From positions 1,302,001 through 1,366,000 of the forward strand of contig NZ_JAENZZ010000001.1 in NCBI RefSeq assembly GCF_016612865.1: a stretch of 64,000 nt of DNA, written 5' to 3'. Position 1 is the first letter of the stretch, and every line of letters starts with the position of its first letter. A model generated the notes under the pieces. That model had not been told where the DNA came from. It saw only the letters and a list, made by a program, of their open reading frames with translations, and ran no database searches. Position numbers and translations under genes: made by a program. Below are positions 39,718 to 48,336 of this stretch, piece by piece. This stretch comes from Blastococcus sp. TML/M2B. Its GTDB lineage: Bacteria > Actinomycetota > Actinomycetes > Mycobacteriales > Geodermatophilaceae.

Positions 39718-40476
39718 TCAGTTCCGGAGGAACAGGTACACCGACACCGCGACGCCGAAGCCCACGATCAGCACCCGCAGGGCGGTGGCGGGGATCCGCG
39801 TCGCGATCCGCGCCCCCAGGAACCCACCGAGCAGGCTGGCCGGCGCGGCGACGGCGACGACGCCCCAGTGCACCTCGCCGAAGACGCCGAAGATCAGCAG
39901 CGAGACCGTGGCGGTGACGGCGGACAGGGCCGACTTGAGCGCGTTGGCCAGCTGCAGCCGGCTGAGCGCCAGCCCCAGCACGCCGACGAGGATCACGCCG
40001 AGCGCGCCGCCGAAGTAGCCGCCGTAGGTGGTGGCCACGAACAGCGCCGCGTAGAGCCAGCGCGGGTCGCGCGCAGCCGCGCCGTCGGCCTGCTGCTGCC
40101 TCAACCGGCGGGTGAGCAGCGGCTGGAGGGCCAGCAGCGAGCTGGCGAGCAGCACGAGCACCGGGACGACGACGTCGAAGGCCTCGGACGGCGTCGTCAG
40201 CAGCAGCACGCTGCCCGTCGTCCCGCCGAGGACGGCGACCGCGCCCAGCCGCAGCAGCCGCGAGCGCTGGCCGGTGTACTCGGACCGGAAGCCGGCGACC
40301 CCGCCGAGGTAGCCGGGCCACTGGACCACCGAGTTGGTCACGTTGGCCTCGACGGTGCCCAGGCCGAGCGCGACCAGCGTCGGGAAGAGGATGAGCGAGC
40401 CGCCCCCGGCGATCGAGTTGACGCCGCCGGCGAGGAAGGCCACGGCAGCGGCGATGACCAGGTCGGCGGCGGACAC
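39718..40476 (-). CDS. TauE/SafE-family membrane transporter (putative sulfite/sulfonate exporter)
   Basis: 252 residues from GTG 40476, about eight membrane helices. The two family half-repeats are visible: AGGVNSIAGGGSLILFPTL with NVTNSV near the N-terminus, and YGGYFGGALGVILVGVLG with NALKS in the second half. Family members move organosulfur anions or act as general anion exporters. The leaderless promoter is described separately. It is divergent from the MFS transporter. Confidence 0.85.
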   Translation of the reverse strand: MSAADLVIAAAVAFLAGGVNSIAGGGSLILFPTLVALGLGTVEANVTNSVVQWPGYLGGVAGFRSEYTGQRSRLLRLGAVAVLGGTTGSVLLLTTPSEAFDVVVPVLVLLASSLLALQPLLTRRLRQQQADGAAARDPRWLYAALFVATTYGGYFGGALGVILVGVLGLALSRLQLANALKSALSAVTATVSLLIFGVFGEVHWGVVAVAAPASLLGGFLGARIATRIPATALRVLIVGFGVAVSVYLFLRN

Positions 40477-40483
40477 GGCGGGA

Positions 40484-40489
40484 AACCTA
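40484..40489 (-). promoter_or_regulatory. -10 box for the TauE-family gene
   Basis: TAGGTT on the minus strand ends 7 bases before the GTG start, the same spacing as in front of the Nif3 gene, suggesting a leaderless transcript. Confidence 0.35.
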
Positions 40490-40625
40490 CGGTGAGCTCA
40501 CGGGCACCCGGAGCGAGGGGTCGGTGGCGCCGGGGAGGGGTGCGCCGCAGTGCCCGTGTGGACGGATCGCCGGAGGGGTGCTGGTCGAGGGGAAGTTGTC
40601 GGTGGTCGCATGCACCCTGGTCGCC

Positions 40626-42146
40626 ATGCGCAAGTGGCTCCCGCTGACGGCGATCTGCATCGGCACCTTCATGCTCCTGGTCGACGTCACCATCGTGAAC
40701 GTCGCCCTGCCCGACATCGCCCGCGACCTGGGCACCAGCTTCGCCCAGCTGCAGTGGGTCGTCGACGTGTACGCGCTGGCCCTGGCCGCGCTGGTGCTCG
40801 GCGCCGGTTCGCTGGCCGACCTCTACGGGCGCCGGCGGCTCTACCTGATCGGCCTGGTCGTCTTCGCGCTGTCGTCGCTCGCCTGCGGCCTGGCACCCGA
40901 CGCCGGCTGGCTGATCGCCGCCCGCGGCGTGCAGGGCGTCGGTGGCGCGATCATGTTCGCCACCACGATCGCGCTGATCAACACCAGCTACGAGGGCCGG
41001 GACCGCGGCACGGCCTTCGGCATCTGGGGTGCCGTCCTCGGTGCCGCCGCCGCCCTCGGGCCCATCCTGGGCGGCGCGCTGACCGAGCTCGACTGGCGCT
41101 GGATCTTCTACGTCAACCTGCCGGTCACCGTGCTGGCCGTCGTCATGACGCTGGTCGCCGTCCAGGAGGCGCGCCAGCCGGGTGCGCCGCGGCCCGACGT
41201 GCCGGGCATCGCGCTGTTCTCCCTCGGAGCCGGCGCGGTGGTCTACGGGCTGGTGCGCGCGGCCGCCGAGGGCTGGGCCACCGGCACGTCGTGGGGCCCG
41301 GTCGTGGGCGGCCTCGCGGTGCTCGTCCTCTGGGTGCTGGTCGAGCTGCGCCGTCCCGCGCCGATGCTCGACGTCCGCCTGTTCGCCGGCCGCTCGTTCA
41401 GCGGCATCATGCTGGCCGCCTTCGTGCTCAACGGCGCGGCGTTCGCGCTGCTGGTCTACACCTCGCTGTGGCTGCAGTCGATCGGCGGGCTCTCGCCGCT
41501 GCAGGCCGGGTGCGTGTTCATCCCCCTGTCGGTCGTGAGCTTCGTGGCGGCCGCCGCCGGTGGCCGCTTCCTGCAGACCCAGCCGCCCCGCTTCGTGCTC
41601 GGCGGCGGGCTGCTGCTGATCGGGGCCGGCTGCCTGCTGATGACCCTGGTCGACGCCGACTCGACCTGGCGCGTTCTCGTCGCGGGCCTCGCCGTGCTCG
41701 GCCTGGGCGTGGGTGTCGCCAACCCGACGCTGGCGTCGGCCGCGCTGGCCGCCGTTCCGCGCGAGCGCAGCGGCATGGCCTCGGGCGCGGTGAACACCGC
41801 CCGCCAGATCGGGTTCGCCGTCGGCGTCTCGGTGCTGGGCACCGTCTTCGCCACCGGGGCCTCGAGCGCGCTGCGCGACGCCGGCAGCCCCGACCCGTCG
41901 GGCCTGGCCACGGCGCTCTCGGCCGGCCAGGCGCCGGTGATCCTCGGCGAGGCCGAGCCGCAGGCCCGAGCGGGGCTCGCCGAGACGCTGGCCGGCGGGT
42001 ACGCCGCCGGCCTGGACGGGGTGTTCCTCGCCGCCGGGCTGTCCGCGCTCGCCGGCGGCGTGCTGGTGCTGCTGCTCGTGCGGGCGGCGCCCCCGGGTGC
42101 GGCCACCCCGCCGGCGCGCGCACCGGAGGCCGCCGCCGCGCACTGA
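40626..42146 (+). CDS. DHA2-family MFS drug/proton antiporter (EmrB/QacA type)
   Basis: 506 residues from ATG 40626, with about 14 membrane helices. Motif D1 LLVDVTIVNVALPDIARDLG is at the N-terminus; motif A LADLYGRRRLY and motif C LGPILGGAL are present. It exports hydrophobic drugs or toxic metabolites with proton import. No regulator gene is adjacent. The last part is an Ala/Pro-rich cytoplasmic tail. It is convergent with the secreted repeat protein gene. Confidence 0.9.
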   Translation: MRKWLPLTAICIGTFMLLVDVTIVNVALPDIARDLGTSFAQLQWVVDVYALALAALVLGAGSLADLYGRRRLYLIGLVVFALSSLACGLAPDAGWLIAARGVQGVGGAIMFATTIALINTSYEGRDRGTAFGIWGAVLGAAAALGPILGGALTELDWRWIFYVNLPVTVLAVVMTLVAVQEARQPGAPRPDVPGIALFSLGAGAVVYGLVRAAAEGWATGTSWGPVVGGLAVLVLWVLVELRRPAPMLDVRLFAGRSFSGIMLAAFVLNGAAFALLVYTSLWLQSIGGLSPLQAGCVFIPLSVVSFVAAAAGGRFLQTQPPRFVLGGGLLLIGAGCLLMTLVDADSTWRVLVAGLAVLGLGVGVANPTLASAALAAVPRERSGMASGAVNTARQIGFAVGVSVLGTVFATGASSALRDAGSPDPSGLATALSAGQAPVILGEAEPQARAGLAETLAGGYAAGLDGVFLAAGLSALAGGVLVLLLVRAAPPGAATPPARAPEAAAAH

Positions 42147-42203
42147 CGCGCGGGCCTCGTCGCTACGGCCGCTGGTGGGCCGGTCCGGCGTGGGGCGCTG
42201 GCG

Positions 42204-42647
42204 TCACTGGAGGACTGTGACCTCGTTCCCCGCGTCCGCGTCGCACTGGGCGGCCTGGTCCTGGAGGTCGGACACGAGGACGGCAACGTTGACGTCGCAG
42301 ATGTTCGCGGCGAGCGCGATCGGGATCGCGACCGTGATGTCCTCCAGGTTCAGGTTGACGAGCCCCTCCTGGCGGCCGGGGCCGTCGCCTGCGTTCTGCG
42401 TGATCTCCAGCCCGTTGCTGACATTCGCGTCGCAGTCGGCCGCGCGGTCCCGCAGCGTGTCCACCAGCACCGCGACGTTGAGGTCGCAGACGTTCGCCGC
42501 CACGCCCACGGGTACGAGGACGGCGACGTCGGTGACGTTGACGTTGACCAGGCCGTTCTGCTGCGGCGCAGCGGCGGCCGGGCCGGCCAGGGCGATCGTG
42601 GACGTGGCGAGCGCTGCGGCCGCGCCGACCAGGGATCGAGTGCGCAT
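42204..42647 (-). CDS. Secreted protein with two chaplin-like hydrophobic repeats
   Basis: 147 residues from ATG 42647 with GGAG upstream; the open frame extends 23 codons further but lacks a signal there. A signal peptide ends near AGPAAAA (residue 27). Two homologous units follow at about residues 30-73 and 93-136, each reading GLVN.N...V.V..P...AAN.CD.NVAVLV...D.AA.CDA, with cysteines at 54/72 and 117/135. The spaced cysteines and beta-branched, amphipathic pattern recall surface amyloid proteins such as chaplins, but the match is by pattern only. No function can be stated. Confidence 0.72.
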   Translation of the reverse strand: MRTRSLVGAAAALATSTIALAGPAAAAPQQNGLVNVNVTDVAVLVPVGVAANVCDLNVAVLVDTLRDRAADCDANVSNGLEITQNAGDGPGRQEGLVNLNLEDITVAIPIALAANICDVNVAVLVSDLQDQAAQCDADAGNEVTVLQ

Positions 42648-42988
42648 GGTCTCTCCAGGTGACGTTGATCCGATGTGGTGTGCCTCGAGGCCCTCACGGG
42701 GCTTCACGGATGACACGCGGCGGCCGCGGACGGATGACGCGGACCGCCGCCGCCCCCCGCGGGGTCAGGGTGGGGGACGACGGCGGCCGCACGAGGGAGA
42801 CGTGCGTCGCGGCGGTGCATGACGGGACCGGGCTCCGCGTCATGCGGTGGACGCCGGTGCGTCCGGGCCGGTTCGGCCGCGGGTCCGGGGCGCGCGGCGG
42901 CAAGCGAGCCGGCGCATCCGCGTCATGCGCCCGGCCCGAGCGCGTCCTCATCCGTGCACGGGGAGACGAATCGGATGTGAGGACCGCG
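42648..42988. other. Divergent intergenic region
   Basis: This 341-bp gap separates the secreted repeat protein from the next hypothetical gene. GC-rich, without a supported gene. A short near-repeat, GGATGACRCG or its complement, recurs several times (for example near 42712, 42730 and 42838), but no operator can be claimed. The ATG 42659 frame running through it is not conserved-looking. Confidence 0.4.
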
Positions 42989-43231
42989 ATGACCGCCGAT
43001 CAGGAGCTCTGGATGGAGTCGGTGACGGCCGAGAACCGCTCGGCACGGCGACGGGCGCAGTTGCGCCGGTTGCTCTGGATGCAGCGGGCGGCCGAGCACC
43101 TGGCGACCGCGCAGTTCCTCGAGCGGCAGGCGGACCACGCCGCCACCCCGGTGCTCGGGTCGTTGCTGCGCGAACGGGCGGCCGAGCGGCGGTGGTGGGG
43201 TGAGCAGCTCCGCTCGGGGCCCACGGGGTGA
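42989..43231 (+). CDS. Small hypothetical protein
   Basis: 80 residues from ATG 42989, preceded by GAGGA. Charged, helical, rich in Arg, Ala and Trp (ELWMESVTAENRSARRR, RRWWGEQLRSG), with no membrane segment or known motif. It precedes the stressosome operon by 64 bp on the same strand and could belong to the same regulon, but a separate -10-like TAACGT precedes the sigma gene. The coding call rests on codon bias and RBS only. Confidence 0.45.
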   Translation: MTADQELWMESVTAENRSARRRAQLRRLLWMQRAAEHLATAQFLERQADHAATPVLGSLLRERAAERRWWGEQLRSGPTG

Positions 43232-43295
43232 GGTCGGCCCCGTGGCCGTTCCCGGAGCGGAGACGTCGTGGCGTCGCGGGCGGTAACGTCCGCGC

Positions 43296-44377
43296 ATGTC
43301 CGCCGCGGGGTCGGCCGGCTCTCCGGGCGAGGGAGTCGAACCGGCGCAGTTCGCCGAGCTGATACCGCTCGTCCGGCGGGTCGTCGCGGCCCGGGTCCCC
43401 GACCGCGCCACCGTCGACGACCTCGTGCAGGAGACCCTGACGCGGGTGCTCGCCGCGGTCGGGCGGATCGGGCCAGGGATGCTCGAGCCCTACGCGATCG
43501 TGACGGCACAGGAACGTCGTCGCCTCGCTGTGGCGCGACCAGGACCGGGACCGGCGCAACCAGCACCGGGTCGTGGACCTCCGCCCGTCCGAGGCGCTGG
43601 ACGAGGAGCTCCTGGCCGACGAGGACCGAACGGCGGTCGGCGAGGCGCTGGCCCGCCTCACCGACCAGGAGCGGGCGACCCTGCTGGCCCACGAGGTGTC
43701 CGGGCAGGACACCCGCTCGCTCGCCGCGGAGCTCGGGTCCACCGCCGGCGCGGTCGCCGCCCAGCTCAACCGCAGTCGCGCCCGGCTCCGGGTCGAGTAC
43801 CTGCTGGCGGCCGAGCACGCAGAACCCCCGACGGACCGGTGCCGGCCGGTGCTGCTGGCGCTCTCGGGCGGCGACCGCCGTCGCCAGGCGGAGGTGGACG
43901 CGGCCCGGCACCTGCTGGAGTGCGACTTCTGCGCGCAGATCAGCGGGCCGCTGATCGACCGGGGGCGGTGGCGCACCGACGTCGTCCGCGTCCCCGTGCA
44001 GGCCGACCGCCGACGTCGTCGCCGCCCGGCAGGCGGTCCGCGAGGTGGCCGCCCGGATCGGGTTCGCTGCGACCGACCAGACGGCCATCGCCACCGCGGT
44101 CTCGGAGGTGACGCGCAACGTCGTGAAGTTCGCCGACACCGGCGAGGTGGAGATCGGGACGCTGGAGGAACCCCGGCGGGGCGTCCGCGTCGTCGTGCGG
44201 GACGCCGGACCCGGCATCCCCGACGTCGAGCAGGCGATGCGCGACGGCTACAGCACGTACGAGGGCCTCGGCCTGGGCCTGCCGGGAGCCCGGCGGCTGA
44301 TGGACGAGTTCGCGATCGAGTCGGACGTGGGTCGCGGCACCACCGTGACCATGACGAAGTGGGTGGGAGTGCGATGA
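43296..44377 (+). pseudogene. ECF-type sigma factor fused to an RsbT-like kinase, with two frameshifts
   Basis: From ATG 43296: sigma region 2 (FAELIPLVRRVV, then DDLVQETLTRVLAAV) and, after removal of one G at 43511, SLWRDQDRDRRNQ and region 4 (LARLTDQERATLLAHEVSG, RSLAAELGSTAGAVAAQLNR). A possible zinc finger ARHLLECDFC follows. After removal of one C near 44007 the frame runs without a stop into a HATPase kinase: ATDQTAIATAVSEVTRN, DAGPGIPD and GLGLGLPGARRLMDEF, the last typical of RsbT. The product would join promoter recognition with the stressosome output kinase. The stop overlaps the RsbR gene by 4 bp. Confidence 0.65.
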
Positions 44378-45288
44378 CCGGCAACCAGGACGACAGCACG
44401 AGCCAGGGATCCTGGAGCGGACCGCCCGAGTCGCAGCACGGTGACGACCAGGGCCTGCTGCCCGAGCTGGTCGCGCACCTGCGCGAGCACCGCACCCGCC
44501 TGCGGCAGGAGTGGACCGCACGGATCGGCGAGGCGCACCTGCTCCAGGCGATGACCAGCCAGGAGGTGGCGGCGGAGACCACGTCGGTCTACGACAACTA
44601 CGTCGAGGTGCTGGAGACCGGCAGCGTGGAGGCGCTGCAGCACTACGCGCGCGACCTCTCGGAACGGATCATCCCGCGGGGCGTCGAGACCAACGAGGTC
44701 GTCGGGATCGTCCTGCTCCTGCGCGACGTGCTGGCCCGGTCGCTGTTCGAGAAGTACCAGCGCGACTTCGGTCTCCTCAACCGCGTGCTGGACGCCTACG
44801 AACCCGCGGCCAACCGCATCGCCAACACCGTGGCGGTGAGCTTCGTCGACGAGCGCGAGCGCGTCATCCGGCAGCAGCAGGACGCGATCCTGGAGCTGTC
44901 GACACCGGTCCTGCCCGTCCGCGAGCGGCTGCTCATCCTGCCGATCATCGGCGTGCTCGACAGCGAACGGGCCAGGCAGCTCACCGTGCAGCTGCTCACC
45001 GGCATCCGCACGCACCGCGCCAAGGTGGTCGTCATCGACATCACGGGGGTCCCGACGATCGACGGCACGGTGGCCAACCACCTGGTGCAGACCGTCGACG
45101 CCTCCCGCCTCATGGGTGCCGAGGTGATCATCACCGGCCTCTCGCCCGACATCGCCCAGACGCTGGTGACCATCGGGGTCGACCTCAGCAAGATGGACAC
45201 CGTCGGGGATCTGCAGGGCGGCCTCGAGGAGGCCGAGCGGATGCTCGGGTACACGACGCAGCGCCCTGACGGCGCCTCGGGCCCATGA
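44374..45288 (+). CDS. RsbR-type stressosome protein (STAS domain)
   Basis: 304 residues from ATG 44374, overlapping the sigma/RsbT stop. The N-terminal half (HLREHRTRLRQEWTARI through FVDERERVIRQQQ) is the non-haem globin-like sensor/coiled coil of RsbR proteins. The C-terminal STAS domain (VRERLLILPIIGVLDSERA, then VVVIDITGVPTIDGTVANHL) carries the threonine region phosphorylated by RsbT in Bacillus. It should form the stressosome scaffold with RsbS and sequester RsbT until stress. Part of a tightly overlapping four-gene operon. Confidence 0.88.
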   Translation: MTGNQDDSTSQGSWSGPPESQHGDDQGLLPELVAHLREHRTRLRQEWTARIGEAHLLQAMTSQEVAAETTSVYDNYVEVLETGSVEALQHYARDLSERIIPRGVETNEVVGIVLLLRDVLARSLFEKYQRDFGLLNRVLDAYEPAANRIANTVAVSFVDERERVIRQQQDAILELSTPVLPVRERLLILPIIGVLDSERARQLTVQLLTGIRTHRAKVVVIDITGVPTIDGTVANHLVQTVDASRLMGAEVIITGLSPDIAQTLVTIGVDLSKMDTVGDLQGGLEEAERMLGYTTQRPDGASGP

Positions 45289-45671
45289 CCTCCGGGCCGC
45301 GGCTGTTCTCGGTCCTCAAGCAGGGGTCGACGCTGATCGCGTCGGTCCACACCGCATTGGACGACTCGCAGCTGGAGCGCTTCCGGGCGGACCTCGTCGA
45401 CCGCATCGGCCGCGACCGCGCGCGGGGGGTGATCATCGACGTCGCGGCGCTGGACGTGCTGGACTCCTTCGCCACCCGCATGCTGCGCGACATCGCGGAC
45501 ATGGCCAGGCTGCGGGGGGCGCGGACGGTGATCGTCGGCATCCAGCCCGACGTCGCCTTCGTCATCGTCCGGCTGGGCATGGACACCGGTTCCCTGGTCA
45601 CGGCGCTCGATCTGGAGGAGGGGCTGGAGTACCTGGCCACCCCTGCCGCGCCGCCGGCTCCGCGCCGGTGA
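45285..45671 (+). CDS. RsbS-type stressosome STAS protein
   Basis: 128 residues from ATG 45285, overlapping the RsbR stop by 4 bp. A stand-alone STAS domain: LFSVLKQGSTLIASVHTALDD, then VIIDVAALDVLDSFATRML with the phosphorylatable Ser61 in the DS motif, and a final VIVRLGMDTG. RsbS holds RsbT in the stressosome and releases it when phosphorylated. The Ala/Pro tail is unremarkable. Confidence 0.9.
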   Translation: MTSGPRLFSVLKQGSTLIASVHTALDDSQLERFRADLVDRIGRDRARGVIIDVAALDVLDSFATRMLRDIADMARLRGARTVIVGIQPDVAFVIVRLGMDTGSLVTALDLEEGLEYLATPAAPPAPRR

Positions 45672-45970
45672 CGCGCATCGAGGAGCTCCGCCGCGACCAC
45701 CGCGCGGCGTTCCTCCGCCACCTGGGCAGCCCGCGCGAGGCGGCGCTGCACGCGGGCTACGAGCTGGGCCGGTCCGCGCTCGCCGCGGACGTGAGCCTGC
45801 TGGAGGTGGTCCGGATCCACCACGAGGTCCTCGTCGAGGTGCTGCGGGACACCCCGCTGGACGAGGTGCCGTCGGTGGCGGAGGCCGCCTCGGACTTCGT
45901 GCTCGAGCTGGTCGCCAGCTACGACATGTCGCAGCGCCGGTCCCCGGACGGCCGGGGCCGCCCGCGCTAG
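45668..45970 (+). CDS. Stand-alone RsbU N-terminal domain protein
   Basis: 100 residues from GTG 45668, overlapping the RsbS stop. The sequence AAFLRHLGSPREAALHAGYELGR, then LLEVVRIHHEVLVEVL matches the helical N-terminal dimer domain of the phosphatase RsbU, which binds RsbT. No PP2C catalytic domain follows; a downstream intergenic gap leads to an unrelated deacetylase. It could be an RsbT-binding decoy or a trans-acting adaptor. Last gene of the stressosome operon. Confidence 0.7.
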   Translation: MTRIEELRRDHRAAFLRHLGSPREAALHAGYELGRSALAADVSLLEVVRIHHEVLVEVLRDTPLDEVPSVAEAASDFVLELVASYDMSQRRSPDGRGRPR

Positions 45971-46027
45971 GCGTGCGGCGCGCGGGCGGGCCTCGTCACG
46001 TCGGGCTCGCGGGGCGAGACTCTGCGC

Positions 46028-46747
46028 ATGCCTTCCGCACCGATGCCCGACGACTGGCAGCGCGCGCTCGTCATCGCGGCGCATCCCGACGACATCGAGT
46101 ACGGGCTGGCGGCCGCCGTCGCGGTCTGGACGGGGGCCGGCAAGGAGGTGCACTACCTGCTGGCCACCCGCGGCGAGGCCGGGATGGAGGGGGTGCCGCC
46201 GGCGGAGGCCGGTCCGCTGCGCGAGGACGAGGAGCGGCGCTCGGCAGCCGTCGTCGGGGTGCGCGAGGTGGAGTTCCTCGACCACCGCGACGGCACCCTG
46301 GTCGCCGGCCCCGAGCTGCGCCGCGACCTGGCCGCGGCGATCCGGCGGCACCGCCCCGAGCTCGTCGTCACCGGGTACTTCGGCGCGACCTGGACCCCGC
46401 CCGGCGTCTCGCCCGCGTACGTGAACTCCGCCGACCACCGGGCGCTCGGGCAGTCGGTGATCGACGCGGTCGCCGACGCCGCCAACGAGTGGATCTTCCC
46501 GGACCTGGCAGAGGAGCGCTGGACCGGCGTCCAGTACATCGCGGTGGGGGAGATGACCGATCCGCCGCACGAGGTGGACGTCAGCTCGACCGTGGAACTC
46601 GCCGTCGCCTCGCTCACCGAGCACCGGCGCTACCTCGAGCTGCTGTCCGACCAGCCGGTGGAGGAGCAGGCCCGCCAGGTCGTCGACATGGGCACGCTGA
46701 AGGACGACGGCGGGCGCCGGGTCGGCTTCCGGCTCTACTGGGGCTGA
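46028..46747 (+). CDS. PIG-L/LmbE-family deacetylase
   Basis: 239 residues from ATG 46028. The zinc motif AHPDDIEYG is at residues 18-26, with GEAGMEG, a conserved EFLDHRDGTL and a late SADHRALG supplying the third ligand. Such enzymes deacetylate GlcNAc-linked compounds; in actinomycetes members include MshB and Mca of mycothiol metabolism and antibiotic-pathway enzymes. The sequence alone does not place it in either. A leaderless promoter for rnpB follows the stop. Confidence 0.88.
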   Translation: MPSAPMPDDWQRALVIAAHPDDIEYGLAAAVAVWTGAGKEVHYLLATRGEAGMEGVPPAEAGPLREDEERRSAAVVGVREVEFLDHRDGTLVAGPELRRDLAAAIRRHRPELVVTGYFGATWTPPGVSPAYVNSADHRALGQSVIDAVADAANEWIFPDLAEERWTGVQYIAVGEMTDPPHEVDVSSTVELAVASLTEHRRYLELLSDQPVEEQARQVVDMGTLKDDGGRRVGFRLYWG

Positions 46748-46757
46748 TCGCGCGGTC

Positions 46758-46763
46758 TAGAGT
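46758..46763 (+). promoter_or_regulatory. -10 box of rnpB
   Basis: TAGAGT lies 8 bases before the first paired base of RNase P RNA helix P1 at 46772, which is the distance expected for a transcript starting there. The -35 region would fall in the end of the PIG-L gene. Confidence 0.5.
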
Positions 46764-46771
46764 GCTCGGCA

Positions 46772-47197
46772 CGACGGACGAGTCGGCTGGGCGGTCGCGT
46801 CGGCGGGGGAGACCCCGTCGCCGAGGAACGTCCGGGCTCCACAGGGCAGGGTGGTCGCCAACAGCGACCCGGGGTGACCCGCGGGACAGTGCCACAGAGA
46901 ACAGACCGCCAGCGGTGCCTCTCCGGAGGTGCGGCTGGTAAGGGTGAAACGGCGGTGTAAGAGACCACCGCGCACCGGGTGACCGGTGCGGCTCGGTAAA
47001 CCCCACCACGGAGCAAGGTCAAGAAGGGACGACGGTTCGCCGGCGTCCTGCGCAGGCGTTCGAGGGCGGCCCGCCCGAGCCTGCGGGTAGACCGCTCGAG
47101 CCTGCCGGCAACGGCAGGCCTAGATGGATGACCGCCCATCGGGAGGCCGTGAGGCACCCGTGGACAGAACCCGGCGTACAGGCCGACTCGTCCGTCG
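46772..47197 (+). ncRNA. rnpB: RNase P RNA (bacterial type A)
   Basis: The universally conserved cores are present in order: GAGGAACGTCCGGGC with ACAGGGCAG downstream, GGTAAGGGTGAAACGG, GTAAGAGACC, GGTAAACCCCACC, GGAGCAAGG, TAGATGGATGACCG and the terminal ACAGAACCC. The ends pair as a perfect 15-bp helix P1 (46772-46786 with 47183-47197). It is the catalytic RNA that matures tRNA 5' ends. Its 3' end is the insertion site of the element that begins here, and the gene remains complete at the left junction. Confidence 0.97.
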
Positions 47198-47200
47198 CCC
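47170..47200 (+). repeat. attL: left direct repeat
   Basis: 31-bp repeat containing the last bases of rnpB, including the whole 3' strand of helix P1. Identical to 62665-62695. The bases outside differ on both sides (A before and after here; G before and C after there). Confidence 0.92.
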
Positions 47201-47223
47201 ACCCCTGACCTGCACTTATGCCG

Positions 47224-48318
47224 TCAGAGGCTGGCGTCAGTCCGCACAGAGTCCGCAACTCGGCGGAGAACAGAGTCGACGGCGACCCTCGTCCGGTCGT
47301 CGGAGTCAGGCCAGAGATGGCTGTAGGTGTCGAGCGTCTCGGCGGCGCTGGCGTGCCCGAGCCGGGCCTGGACGGTCTTCACCGACTCCCCATGCCGGAT
47401 GAGCAGGCTCGCGTAGAAATGGCGCAGGGAGTGCATGGTGACGCCGCTGAGGCCGGCCCGCTTCAGCGCCGGGCGCCAGATCCGCTCGGAGAACGCCGTG
47501 CGGCGGATCGGGTCGCCGAGCTCGGTGGTGAAGAGGAACTCGTCGGCCGGCCAGGTGGCGAGGTGGACCGCCAGGGCGTCGACGACGACCTGGGGGAGGG
47601 GGACCACCCGGACGGACGCCTGGGTCTTGGGCGGCGCGAGGTAGGGCGCACGGTCCGGCATGGTGATCAGCTGCCGGTCGACGGTGAGCTGCCGGCGCAG
47701 GAAGTCGATGCGGTCCATCGTGAGACCGAACATCTCGCCCTGGCGGAGCCCCGTGCCCGCCGCGAGGGTGACCAACGCCCGGTACCTCTCCGGCATGGCC
47801 TCGGTCAGCGCCTCCACCGCCTTGAGCGTCATCGGTTCGATGCGTTGCCGGTGGACCTTCGGCAGCTTCGTGCCCTCGCACGGCGAGGCGACGATCCGCC
47901 GATCGCGGACGGCGGCCTTGAAGATCCCCGCGAGGATCCGGTGGATCACTCCCACGGTCGCTGGTGCGAGGTCCAAGGACAGCTGCTTGACGAGGGACTG
48001 GACGTCGCTGGGCAGCACCGAGCCGAGCCGCTTGTCCCCGAGCCGGGGGTAGACGTGGCGGCGCAGCATCGTCTCGACGTGGGCCGCGGTGGTCGGCCGG
48101 TGCACCTGCGTGGCGCGCCACCGTTCGGCGTACTCGCGGAAGGTCACCCGACCGGCCGCGGGGTCGACGTACTGACCGGTGACCATCGCGGCGGTCATCT
48201 CGTCGAGCCACCGCTGGGCGTCGACCTTCCGCTTGAAGTGCCGGGCGTGCTCCTTGCCGGACGCGTCACGGAACCGCGGCCGGAACGTTCCGTCGGGCCG
48301 TCTGGCGATCGACGCCAT
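47224..48318 (-). CDS. int: Site-specific tyrosine recombinase (integrase)
   Basis: 364 residues from ATG 48318. N-terminal arm-binding and core-binding parts (to about residue 150) precede the catalytic domain. All catalytic residues are readable: Arg192 in GTGLRQGEM, Lys231 in PPKTQASVR, His296 and Arg299 in HSLRHFYAS, His322 in LGHASAAET and nucleophile Tyr332 in TYSH. It should recombine the 31-bp rnpB repeat. It is the last gene of an apparent xis-toxin-antitoxin-int operon and its 3' codons carry putative arm sites. Confidence 0.95.
   Translation of the reverse strand: MASIARRPDGTFRPRFRDASGKEHARHFKRKVDAQRWLDEMTAAMVTGQYVDPAAGRVTFREYAERWRATQVHRPTTAAHVETMLRRHVYPRLGDKRLGSVLPSDVQSLVKQLSLDLAPATVGVIHRILAGIFKAAVRDRRIVASPCEGTKLPKVHRQRIEPMTLKAVEALTEAMPERYRALVTLAAGTGLRQGEMFGLTMDRIDFLRRQLTVDRQLITMPDRAPYLAPPKTQASVRVVPLPQVVVDALAVHLATWPADEFLFTTELGDPIRRTAFSERIWRPALKRAGLSGVTMHSLRHFYASLLIRHGESVKTVQARLGHASAAETLDTYSHLWPDSDDRTRVAVDSVLRRVADSVRTDASL
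47239..47257 (+). repeat. Two AGTCCGCA repeats near attL
   Basis: AGTCCGCA occurs at 47239-47246 and 47250-47257, 11 bp apart, inside the last codons of the integrase gene. The same motif in the same orientation and phase is found near attR. Candidate arm-type integrase or excisionase binding sites. Confidence 0.6.
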
Positions 48319-48336
48319 CGCTTCATCGCCTCGCTC

